DNA from: an uncultured bacterium
GTDB taxonomy: Bacteria > UBA4055
Reading direction: 5' to 3'
DNA length: 5,465 nt
NCBI GenBank assembly: GCA_937873545.1
Contig: CALMWI010000383.1
Location: 1 to 5,465 of the forward strand
Shown: positions 1-5,465 of the stretch, one piece after another
How positions within the stretch are numbered: the first letter of the stretch is position 1
How the letters are laid out: the number at the start of each line of letters is the position of its first letter
The notes under the pieces: model-generated
Databases searched by the model: none
Seen by the model: the letters and a program-made list of their open reading frames with translations, nothing else
Told to the model about the DNA's origin: nothing
Made by a program: the position numbers and the translations under genes

Positions 1-193
1 CGTACCAAAACTCAGGCATAGGATCCACTATTTTATCAGGATCATCTGAATTAGTAGATTGCCATAAGAAATCTTTCGGAATTCCTTCGGCGGCATAGTC
101 GCCAGTAACGAGGACTGCATATTTTTCAGCAGCGTTTATTACAAAAACAACAGCTGAAAACATTACTAGTACTACAGTTAGCTTCTTCCACAT
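1..193 (-). CDS. Exported protein, N-terminal fragment; possible C13/caspase-fold peptidase
   Basis: Only the first 64 codons are in the window; the gene runs off the left edge. Translation from the ATG at 193 begins MWKKLTVVLVMFSAVVFVINA, a signal peptide with two lysines, a hydrophobic core of about 15 residues and a likely cleavage site near residues 21-22 (NA/A). The mature part starts AEKYAVLVTGDYAAEG, then an acidic linker and 'PMPEFWY' at the edge. A short beta-strand of the form 'KYAVLVTGD' directly after a signal peptide, followed by an 'EFW' motif, recalls secreted legumain-like (C13) or caspase-fold peptidases of Ignavibacteria-like bacteria. This is pattern recall only: no catalytic His or Cys is inside the window. 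The start is well supported by an AAGGAG 7 nt upstream. The gene follows the propeller gene by 27 bp with no terminator between them, so an operon is likely. The peptidase assignment is weak; the exported-protein call is strong. Confidence 0.75.
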   Translation of the reverse strand, partial: MWKKLTVVLVMFSAVVFVINAAEKYAVLVTGDYAAEGIPKDFLWQSTNSDDPDKIVDPMPEFWY

Positions 194-200
194 AAACTTT

Positions 201-206
201 CTCCTT
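201..206 (-). promoter_or_regulatory. Strong Shine-Dalgarno (AAGGAG) of the leftmost gene
   Basis: On the minus strand AAGGAG lies 7 nt before the ATG at 193, inside the 27-bp gap after the stop codon of the upstream propeller gene. It fixes the start of the downstream gene. The upstream propeller gene has no comparable site before its own ATG. Confidence 0.8.
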
Positions 207-220
207 ATTTTTACTTGTTT

Positions 221-1648
221 TTATTTTAGATACAACATTTTTTTTATTGCTTGCACGTCGTCGCCTAGTGATAATCTATAAAAATATAATCCCGAATTTA
301 TATTATCAGCCTTGAATGTAAAATTGTATTTTCCTTTATTCAGCTTGCCGCTTACAAGATTCTGAACAAACTCTCCTTTAGAATTGAAAATGCTAATCTC
401 AACATTAGACACTTTTTTTAAGCTGAACTGGATTTTTGTTTCGTTATTGAATGGATTTGGATAATTCTGAAAAAGCTCAAATGTATTTTTGAGACTTTCA
501 GGATCGCTCTCAACGCTTGTATCAATTTGTTTTTTTTGAAAAAATATTCGGGTATTTAAAGTGGAATTTTCAATTTCTTGGTAAATCTCATAAAAAGTAT
601 CAATATTGTTAAAAGCTGTATAAAAATTTCCGTAACTAAATCCTCTTTCTTCTCGTATCACGCTTGTATTCCATATCCCGTTTTGTTTTATAGAGAGAAT
701 CAAACTCGTATTCTCCCCAAAGTGCATTTCAAACAGATGAAGATTATCATTTTTATCAATAAATAATCGTCTGTAATTCCAATCATTATTTGAATTGATA
801 TAATTAAGGTCTGACCAAAGGCTATCATTAAATGTTTTGAATGTCTCGTAGTTTGTGTTTACAAGATTAGAAGGTCCTGTTGAAATGTTCGAATAAAAAC
901 AGCTATCGTTAGAAACTACTAATGCCTCACCACTAGCACTACTGTCGAACATTTTTATCAATGTCCATGTATTTAATTGTTCATCGTATTTTAAGAAATA
1001 TGGATATTGAGGATTAACTGATCTACCTACACTATATAAATCATTATTTTCATCAAATACAGAAAAGGAATATACACTTATATTTTCATTACTTATTTTT
1101 GTTGCTGCTTTCCAAACAGGCTCTGTATCGGCAATATCGCAATAAGTGTAATAAGTCGTACCTAAATACCATGTCAGATAAATTCTATCATTTTTATTGA
1201 TACCTGTTCTTAGTTTACCTGTGGCATAAGGACTTATTTCATAAGGCTCAGACCAACTATCTCCATTAAATCTCTTATACAAGACTTCGTACGATGAACT
1301 GCCTCTCAAATAAAATAAATGTACATTGTTTTGCGAGTCGCATAATGCTTGCATTTCTACAATTCTATAAAAATTATATTCAGGCGTTAAGTTTACCGTA
1401 GTTGACCATGTCTGACCGCCGTCTGTTGATTTTCGATATTCAATTTGCGAATACCAAGTCAAATATTCATATTCTATATCTTTTATCCAAAAGGTATGAA
1501 GCACTCCGTTATGATCAACCGTAATTACAGGGTATTCATATCTGATTTCTGAATATATGCCTGTGCTAGATAATTGTACAGGGTCACTCCATTCGTACTG
1601 GGCAAAAAGTGAGAATAAGCAAAATAGTATTAGAACTAACTTCTTCAT
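221..1648 (-). CDS. Secreted beta-propeller (Asp-box) protein with T9SS type A sorting domain
   Basis: A complete 475-residue protein. Residues 1-17 (MKKLVLILFCLFSLFAQ) form a signal peptide. Residues about 35-372 hold six or seven diverged propeller-like units. Each pairs a strand of the type 'D-x-N-x-(V/L)-H-x-F' (DHNGVLHTFW at 45-54, DSQNNVHLFY at 104-113, NKNDRIYLTW at 151-160, DKNDNLHLFE at 298-307) with a Trp-bearing strand such as 'GDSWSEP'. Residues 74-81, STDGGQTW, are a perfect Asp-box, the beta-hairpin signature of sialidase-like propellers. No FRIP motif or recognisable arginine triad is seen, so sialidase activity is not claimed. Residues 390-475 are a T9SS type A sorting domain: FELFQNYPNPFNNETKIQF, an 'NVEISIFNSKG' strand, 'NSGLYFYRL', and a basic end KKMLYLK. 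The protein is thus expected to cross the outer membrane by T9SS and to be released or anchored at the surface. It probably binds glycans or protein, but its ligand is unknown. No clear Shine-Dalgarno precedes the ATG. The gene probably heads an operon with the peptidase-like gene 27 bp downstream. Confidence 0.9.
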   Translation of the reverse strand: MKKLVLILFCLFSLFAQYEWSDPVQLSSTGIYSEIRYEYPVITVDHNGVLHTFWIKDIEYEYLTWYSQIEYRKSTDGGQTWSTTVNLTPEYNFYRIVEMQALCDSQNNVHLFYLRGSSSYEVLYKRFNGDSWSEPYEISPYATGKLRTGINKNDRIYLTWYLGTTYYTYCDIADTEPVWKAATKISNENISVYSFSVFDENNDLYSVGRSVNPQYPYFLKYDEQLNTWTLIKMFDSSASGEALVVSNDSCFYSNISTGPSNLVNTNYETFKTFNDSLWSDLNYINSNNDWNYRRLFIDKNDNLHLFEMHFGENTSLILSIKQNGIWNTSVIREERGFSYGNFYTAFNNIDTFYEIYQEIENSTLNTRIFFQKKQIDTSVESDPESLKNTFELFQNYPNPFNNETKIQFSLKKVSNVEISIFNSKGEFVQNLVSGKLNKGKYNFTFKADNINSGLYFYRLSLGDDVQAIKKMLYLK

Positions 1649-1717
1649 TCTAATTTATCAGAAATATTTTTTGATTTGAATTTCATATCTAAAAAAACTC
1701 TTTTTATTGGTGTTTAT

Positions 1718-1747
1718 AATCTAATAAAACTTATAGTAGATTGTCAA
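1718..1747 (-). promoter_or_regulatory. Candidate promoter of the propeller gene
   Basis: On the minus strand a perfect TTGACA (1747-1742) is followed after 18 nt by TAGATT (1723-1718), which matches TATAAT at four of six positions. It would start transcription near 1711, giving a leader of about 60 nt. Bacteroidota often use a different -7 element (TAnnTTTG). A near match, TATTTCTG, lies closer to the ATG, but without a convincing partner. The assignment rests on the -35 match alone. Confidence 0.35.
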
Positions 1748-1791
1748 ACTATTTTTTTATTTATTTTTGAAAAATTTACTATAAAACTTCA

Positions 1792-1805
1792 TTACAATAT
1801 TGTAA
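1792..1805. promoter_or_regulatory. 14-bp perfect palindrome, possible operator
   Basis: TTACAATATTGTAA is a perfect palindrome with no mismatch and no central spacer. It lies about 45 bp upstream of the candidate TTGACA and 144 bp before the propeller ATG. The symmetry would suit a dimeric regulator. In such AT-rich DNA part of it could be chance, and no regulator family is recognised. Confidence 0.3.
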
Positions 1806-1870
1806 AATTTTTCTTGTATAAATTCTGTAATGAATCTAAATTGCCACATAGGGTTAGGAGAAATAAAGAC

Positions 1871-1885
1871 ATGCTAAAAAAATAA
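1871..1885 (+). other. Aborted mini-ORF MLKK with Shine-Dalgarno
   Basis: An AGGAG at 1856-1860 stands 10 nt before ATG CTA AAA AAA TAA. The site looks like a real translation start, yet the frame closes after four codons, just past an A tract. It could be a leader peptide, the stump of a gene broken when the inverted-repeat element formed, or chance. No following gene on the plus strand is visible. Confidence 0.25.
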
Positions 1886-1889
1886 ACGA

Positions 1890-1960
1890 AGGCTAACATT
1901 GGAAAAATGACTTGACTTGTGTTATATTACTTGTAAGCTTTTTTCCATGACCGTTAGCCT
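1890..1960. repeat. Inner interrupted hairpin of the inverted-repeat element
   Basis: AGGCTAAC (1890-1897) pairs perfectly with GTTAGCCT (1953-1960), and TGGAAAAA (1900-1907) pairs perfectly with TTTTTCCA (1940-1947). The two stem blocks are separated by unequal unpaired bases, AT on the left and TGACC (1948-1952) on the right. The apical loop is 32 nt and contains ACTTGT twice (1915-1920, 1929-1934). Two paired boxes around an unpaired spacer, ending in AAC/GTT, is the general plan of integron attC sites. However, the end boxes GGCTAAC and GTTAGCC each miss the RYYYAAC/GTTRRRY consensus at one position, and no integron integrase is present. Confidence 0.5.
1922..1948 (-). other. Aborted mini-ORF MEKSLQVI with strong Shine-Dalgarno
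   Basis: On the minus strand GGAGG (1962-1958) lies 9 nt before an ATG at 1948 that encodes MEKSLQVI and then TAA. The ribosome-binding site is as good as that of the leftmost gene, but the frame ends after eight codons. It overlaps the right half of the inner hairpin, so the start could be sequestered in RNA. It may be a leader peptide, a gene remnant or chance. The next gene on this strand (the propeller) begins about 270 nt downstream. Confidence 0.25.
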
Positions 1961-1984
1961 CCATTAATTTTTAAATCTAGACCC

Positions 1985-2007
1985 TATGTGGCAATATATG
2001 TGGCAAT
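1985..2007 (+). repeat. 12-bp tandem duplication in the right arm
   Basis: TATGTGGCAAT occurs at 1985-1995 and again at 1997-2007, separated by a single A (12-bp period). The left arm has only one copy, in reverse complement, at 1840-1850. This explains why the right arm is 32 bp and the left 20 bp. Short direct repeats next to an inverted copy resemble recombinase or replication-protein binding sites, but no protein partner is in the window. Confidence 0.7.
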
Positions 2008-2019
2008 TTAGAGCAAAAG

Positions 2020-2046
2020 AAAGAGGCGGTTTTTTGCCGCCTCTCT
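2020..2046 (-). terminator. Intrinsic terminator of the peptidase/beta-helix gene
   Basis: Reading on the minus strand, AGAGGCGG (2044-2037) pairs with CCGCCTCT (2029-2022) around a 7-nt A-rich loop. A G-U and an A-U pair can extend the stem to 10 bp. The sequence then continues into a T-rich tail (TTTT at 2018-2015). The hairpin lies 24 bp after the TGA stop of the large gene and is the most GC-rich spot of the intergenic region. The same hairpin read rightwards is followed by CTTGTTTTAATATTTA, so it may act in both directions. Confidence 0.85.
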
Positions 2047-2070
2047 TGTTTTAATATTTATAGCTGAGGG

Positions 2071-5000
2071 TCATTTTATCAGGATCATCTTCTGTGTGAG
2101 AGATTTACCTTCTACTTCAAGCGTGTAATAGTATACACCTGAATTCAGCCTGCTGCCGTCGAATTCTACGGAATGGTATCCAGCACTCATAACTCCGCTT
2201 GCGAGTTCTGCTACGATCTGGCCATTTACATTGTAAACATTAAGTTTTACATCAGCGCTTTTCGCAAGATCAAACTTTATCTGCGTTACAGGGTTGAACG
2301 GGTTCGGATAGTTCTGGTACAGTTTCAATTCCGTCGGCAGTACTGACGAGTCTGTAATATCAGCCGGATTTCCGTCGCCGATCTTCCCGTCAAGTTTGGA
2401 AAGCAGATTTCTAAGTTCAGATGAGTAATCGGTTCCGTTTTTACCTTTACCTTCTGATGCCTTCAAAATATTTGCAATGGCAATATTAATATCGGCAAGA
2501 ATAACCTCTTCTTCGCATTCGGCTTCGGCTTTTATCTCTTCTGACACAGCTATCGATTCATCATATCTTTTACCTTTGATATGTGTTGTTGCCTTTAATC
2601 CTTTGAAGAAGTTTTTATTTGAAGTTTTATCCGAATTGTAAGCTTCATCATACATAGCTATCAGTTCAGAATTATCCATATCAAGAAGCGTATATAGGTA
2701 AGGAAGTCTTGACATCGCAACATAGTATTCCGGAGAATCGACATATTTACTTATAATATGCTCATAAAGATTTATCGCAGGCGTCAATTTCCCGTCGGTT
2801 TCGAGCTTTATAGCGCTTGTTAAAATCCTGCTTTCTTCAGTAATGTATCTGTTTATAGAATTACTACCCGGCAAATCAGTGCCCGTAGGACCGATCAGAT
2901 TCGGTTCATAGTCAATATTGTAATATAGATGCCCGAAGAAATAATCATCCGTTACCTGAGTTGATCCCCAGTAATTCATTTGGGCATCGACAGTTATTAT
3001 ATGGGGATCCCGTAACGCTAATTGCGCAATTGAGATTCCATATTTGCCGGCACTCGAAATTATATCATTATAACGCATATATAAATTACCTGTGGGAGTA
3101 ATGCCTATATTCGCGCTTGGGAATACTGAAGAGTTTCCCACATATGCATTTTTCTGAATTAAACAGTTTACTTCCCCGGAAATCTGTTGTTGTTCCGTGT
3201 TAATCAAAAATGGAAAAGCTTCAGAACCGGATATAGTAATACCAAAATACTTATTGTTTGTTATTTCGCACTTTGAGACCGCCGGCGAACACATTTTTAA
3301 TGATGCTCCGATACCAAAATAATTTATTATGTTTCTGCAGAATATTCCGTCGGCGCTTGTAATTGAAATTCCTTTTCCTTCATCTACTCCTGATAAACTG
3401 AGGTCAGTTACTATACCGGTCAAATTATTGTCGGTTATAGTATAAGTTGAACCAGGCTGCATTCCAACCAGATTTATTCCGTATTTACAGCCTTCGAAGA
3501 TTGAATTGGTAACGCAGAAAACAGCAGGAATATCACCGAAAATACCAGTTTCGGCATTATACATTTTTACATTATCAAATGTTACTTTACTTCCTGTATA
3601 GCATTCGATACCGAGCCAATTACCTGTAGTTCCGATATATGAAAATATCGTACTCGAAGCAACTATATTTCCTTGATCTTTTATAATGATTTCAGCTCCT
3701 TCTGACAATTCTACATTAGACCCGTTTTCGAAGACAAGAGAAGCGCTGTTCTCAACAAAAAGTTTTGCATACTTACCCAAACTTAAAGTAGTTCCTGCTA
3801 CAATTTTAACTTCTGATAATGAATTAAGTGTTAGAGTTGAATTCTCCATAACTTGTAGATTACTTAAATTATCGGTTGTTAATTTTCCGGTAATCTTTCC
3901 AATCCCCTCGAAAACAATTCTTGAATCATTGTTAAAGACTATATTTGCACCGTCTTCAATTAATAATTCCGAATTTTGAGTATCGTTTCTGTATCCAAAA
4001 TATATTTTTTGAATTATCGAACTAGATCCGGTTAATAAATGCAAGTCGCAATTATTTAGAATCATATTGCTCATAGTTGAATTCATTTTTATTTCACCGC
4101 TGTTTATAATTCTGTCTACGCTATTATTATCAAATCCGTTAAAATAAGTCCTGTAGTCCAAATTAAGCTTACCGTATTGGGCTATTTTTAAATCGGTATT
4201 ATGTAAATAAAAATTTACATTGTTAAACGGGCCGAGGGTTATATCTGGTGCAATAGTAGAAGAGACTGGAATTCCTATATTAAAGTTATCAATAATAAGT
4301 GTGCTGCCTCCCAAAATCGGTGGAAGCACATCATATAGCATCGTTAGTTCTTTTTGCTGGCCAATTGGCATATTCTGATATGGATATTTAATATGTAACT
4401 CGTTACTATTTCTATAATCCATAAGAGTAAATGAATTAATTATCCCATCATATAAATTGTTTCCATCATAAGTATCAGGAACCTCTTTAAAACCTAAGAA
4501 AAATTTTCTTGGATCTAAGGAAGGTAATGATTCCACATTAGAAGTTATATCAATTCCAAATTCCAATGGTTCTTGATTGTATCCCTGCATTGGTAAAAGA
4601 TCCCATTCCATTTCAGGATGCTCGTCTTCACCACATTGGAAAGATTTGATACGAGATCCATAGTTAGGATAAACAGCGTTGATGTCATCAGAAACACCGA
4701 AATACTCACATCTTAGCAGTTTTCTATTGCTATGATTAACTGTAACCTTGTATGCCATTTCCGGTTTTACTTTGGATTCTACAACAAGCCTTGTAACTTC
4801 CTGGATTTTAGCTTCACCAATGAGTCTATAAGGTAAGTAAAAGTAACCATCTCTTAATTCTTCAGTTACAATTTGTGGCCAATTTTCACCCCAACTATTA
4901 GCTATTTTTAATGCTCCGATTTCCCAGTCTGCCATTGTAACTCGTCCGTCTCCGTTTGTATCTCTATCATTCGTACAGCCGTTTATTCCATCAAAATCAA

Positions 5001-5465
5001 ATTTTACATTGTTATCGTACCCAACAATAGTCATCGCATGATCAATATCCCCAGATGTGCTTTTAATGAATGCTTTACCTGCTTCAGCACTATAAGACGG
5101 TAAAACATCTAAGATAGCATTTGATATATTCATTGTGAAGACGGCAACTCCGCCACAGGGGCTACCGTCTCCGTGGTCATAAAGGTATTGCTTAAGTTTC
5201 AGAAGCTCGTTCGGATCACTCAAATTACTGAATTGTTCAGCGTATAAAGTTCTGTTTTGCATTGCGCTGTAATACCTGTCGTAACCTGTCATCCATTGAA
5301 TATTATTACCATCCATGTCATCTTCCCACCTTTGGGGATAGGAAAATTCATCTGCAGATTCTCTTGTAACTTCTCTCCAAATTGAGCAATTAGGAACTCC
5401 AAATTCATTAGATGTGTTAACAGCATCACTTACATATGACCCAAAAGTTGGATTGCCTTTATTGT
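2071..5465 (-). CDS. Secreted papain-like (C1) peptidase with beta-helix, helical repeats and T9SS sorting domain (5' partial)
   Basis: The frame is open to the right edge: 49 codons precede the Met at 5316 without a stop and read as continuing domain sequence, so that Met is not the start. The true start, signal peptide and catalytic Cys lie outside. Positions count from that Met. Up to about 170: papain-like domain, with 'DHAMTIVGYD' carrying the catalytic His (93) and 'KIANSWGENW' the catalytic Asn (140). Between them D119-D130, DTNGDGRVTMAD, is a perfect EF-hand/dockerin-type calcium loop. About 185-350: beta-rich region, not recognised. About 440-810: right-handed beta-helix of short strand repeats with N/G-rich turns, ending in the NYWGS motif (781-785) and 'IDYEPNL', typical of the end of such helices. 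About 824-975: alpha-helical segment resembling TPR repeats (KLTPAINLYEHIISKY, KRYDESIAVSEEIKA). Residues 993-1081: T9SS type A sorting domain (LYQNYPNPFNPVTQIKF, NSGVYYYTLEV, end KMILIK). It is probably an exported, surface-delivered peptidase; its substrate is unknown. A strong terminator follows. Confidence 0.9.
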   Translation of the reverse strand, partial: NKGNPTFGSYVSDAVNTSNEFGVPNCSIWREVTRESADEFSYPQRWEDDMDGNNIQWMTGYDRYYSAMQNRTLYAEQFSNLSDPNELLKLKQYLYDHGDGSPCGGVAVFTMNISNAILDVLPSYSAEAGKAFIKSTSGDIDHAMTIVGYDNNVKFDFDGINGCTNDRDTNGDGRVTMADWEIGALKIANSWGENWPQIVTEELRDGYFYLPYRLIGEAKIQEVTRLVVESKVKPEMAYKVTVNHSNRKLLRCEYFGVSDDINAVYPNYGSRIKSFQCGEDEHPEMEWDLLPMQGYNQEPLEFGIDITSNVESLPSLDPRKFFLGFKEVPDTYDGNNLYDGIINSFTLMDYRNSNELHIKYPYQNMPIGQQKELTMLYDVLPPILGGSTLIIDNFNIGIPVSSTIAPDITLGPFNNVNFYLHNTDLKIAQYGKLNLDYRTYFNGFDNNSVDRIINSGEIKMNSTMSNMILNNCDLHLLTGSSSIIQKIYFGYRNDTQNSELLIEDGANIVFNNDSRIVFEGIGKITGKLTTDNLSNLQVMENSTLTLNSLSEVKIVAGTTLSLGKYAKLFVENSASLVFENGSNVELSEGAEIIIKDQGNIVASSTIFSYIGTTGNWLGIECYTGSKVTFDNVKMYNAETGIFGDIPAVFCVTNSIFEGCKYGINLVGMQPGSTYTITDNNLTGIVTDLSLSGVDEGKGISITSADGIFCRNIINYFGIGASLKMCSPAVSKCEITNNKYFGITISGSEAFPFLINTEQQQISGEVNCLIQKNAYVGNSSVFPSANIGITPTGNLYMRYNDIISSAGKYGISIAQLALRDPHIITVDAQMNYWGSTQVTDDYFFGHLYYNIDYEPNLIGPTGTDLPGSNSINRYITEESRILTSAIKLETDGKLTPAINLYEHIISKYVDSPEYYVAMSRLPYLYTLLDMDNSELIAMYDEAYNSDKTSNKNFFKGLKATTHIKGKRYDESIAVSEEIKAEAECEEEVILADINIAIANILKASEGKGKNGTDYSSELRNLLSKLDGKIGDGNPADITDSSVLPTELKLYQNYPNPFNPVTQIKFDLAKSADVKLNVYNVNGQIVAELASGVMSAGYHSVEFDGSRLNSGVYYYTLEVEGKSLTQKMILIK

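Larger units (their letters stand above)
1649..1834. other. Very AT-rich upstream region of the propeller gene
   Basis: This is the non-coding stretch between the propeller gene's ATG and the inverted-repeat element. Bases 1741-1800 contain only 8 G/C in 60. Apart from the candidate promoter and the palindrome listed separately, it shows only A and T tracts. A plus-strand reading frame crosses it, but its product is the Phe/Ile/Lys-rich low-complexity peptide expected from AT-rich DNA, so no gene is called. Confidence 0.6.
1835..2012. repeat. 178-bp nested inverted-repeat element (MITE- or att-like), function unknown
   Basis: The left arm 1835-1854 reads TCTAAATTGCCACATAGGGT. Its exact reverse complement is found on the right as two overlapping parts: 1981-1995 pairs with 1840-1854 (15 of 15) and 1997-2012 pairs with 1835-1850 (16 of 16). 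The right arm is therefore the same 20-bp sequence with 12 extra bases. The repeat continues weakly inward (TAG at 1855-1857 against CTA at 1977-1979, with one bulged base). The 126 bp between the arms hold a second inverted repeat at 1890-1960 and no gene of useful length. No transposase is present and no clear target-site duplication flanks the arms. The layout would suit a non-autonomous mobile element, a recombinase attachment site or a decayed insertion; the sequence alone does not decide. Confidence 0.6.

Noticed and set aside
578..766. Plus-strand ORF of 62 codons
   Set aside because: Lies wholly inside the propeller gene on the other strand, which has clear domain support; no independent signals.
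1406..1429. Propeller protein as an active sialidase
   Set aside because: Only one perfect Asp-box (STDGGQTW) is seen, with no FRIP motif or arginine triad. Asp-boxes are also found in many non-enzymatic propellers.
1676..1885. Plus-strand ORF of 69 codons in the intergenic region
   Set aside because: Low-complexity Phe/Ile/Lys-rich peptide in extremely AT-rich DNA, with no ribosome-binding site, running through the inverted-repeat arm; no recognisable domain.
1912..1940. Plus-strand promoter starting with TTGACT
   Set aside because: At 16-17 nt spacing only TAAGCT or AAGCTT is available as a -10; TATATT is only 5 nt away. It also lies within the hairpin loop, and no plus-strand gene follows.
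1649..2070. tRNA, CRISPR or rRNA in the intergenic region
   Set aside because: No cloverleaf-like arms or T-loop sequence, no regularly spaced repeat series and no conserved rRNA stretches were found; the repeats present are inverted or a single tandem pair.
3686..3979. Plus-strand ORF of 97 codons
   Set aside because: Antisense to the repetitive beta-helix coding region; its length is explained by the sense codon pattern.
5314..5316. ATG at 5316 as the start of the large gene
   Set aside because: The frame stays open to the window edge for 49 more codons, and the C1 peptidase fold needs an upstream catalytic Cys. The ATG is internal.

Overview
The window looks like an AT-rich member of the Bacteroidota/Ignavibacteria/Calditrichota-type bacteria. 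The main reason is that two encoded proteins end in the type IX secretion system (T9SS) type A sorting domain, with its NYPNPFN signature. The 'YPNPFNPVTQIKF' style is common in Ignavibacteria-like genomes. The lineage is an inference; no rRNA or housekeeping marker is present.

All three protein genes read leftwards (minus strand). From right to left they are: (a) 5465-2071, a large secreted modular protein open at the right edge. It has a papain-like (C1) peptidase domain with visible catalytic His and Asn, a right-handed beta-helix, a helical repeat segment and a T9SS sorting domain. (b) A 422-bp intergenic region (1649-2070). It holds an intrinsic terminator for the large gene, a 178-bp set of nested inverted repeats of unknown nature, a 14-bp palindrome and a candidate promoter. 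(c) 1648-221, a 475-residue secreted beta-propeller-like protein with one perfect Asp-box and a T9SS sorting domain. (d) 193-1, the first 64 codons of another exported protein, 27 bp downstream of (c) and with a strong Shine-Dalgarno. It is probably co-transcribed with (c), and its N-terminus resembles secreted C13/caspase-fold peptidases.

Taken together, this is a block of exported proteins: a T9SS-delivered peptidase with a beta-helix, a T9SS-delivered propeller and perhaps a second peptidase. No T9SS machinery, tRNA, rRNA, CRISPR array or transposase gene was seen. The most unexplained sequence is the nested inverted-repeat element at 1835-2012. Its outer arms match over 20 bp once a 12-bp tandem duplication in the right arm is removed. 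It also contains an inner interrupted hairpin and, on each strand, a good Shine-Dalgarno followed by an aborted mini-ORF. The best-supported protein oddity is a perfect EF-hand/dockerin-type calcium loop lying between the catalytic His and Asn of the peptidase.
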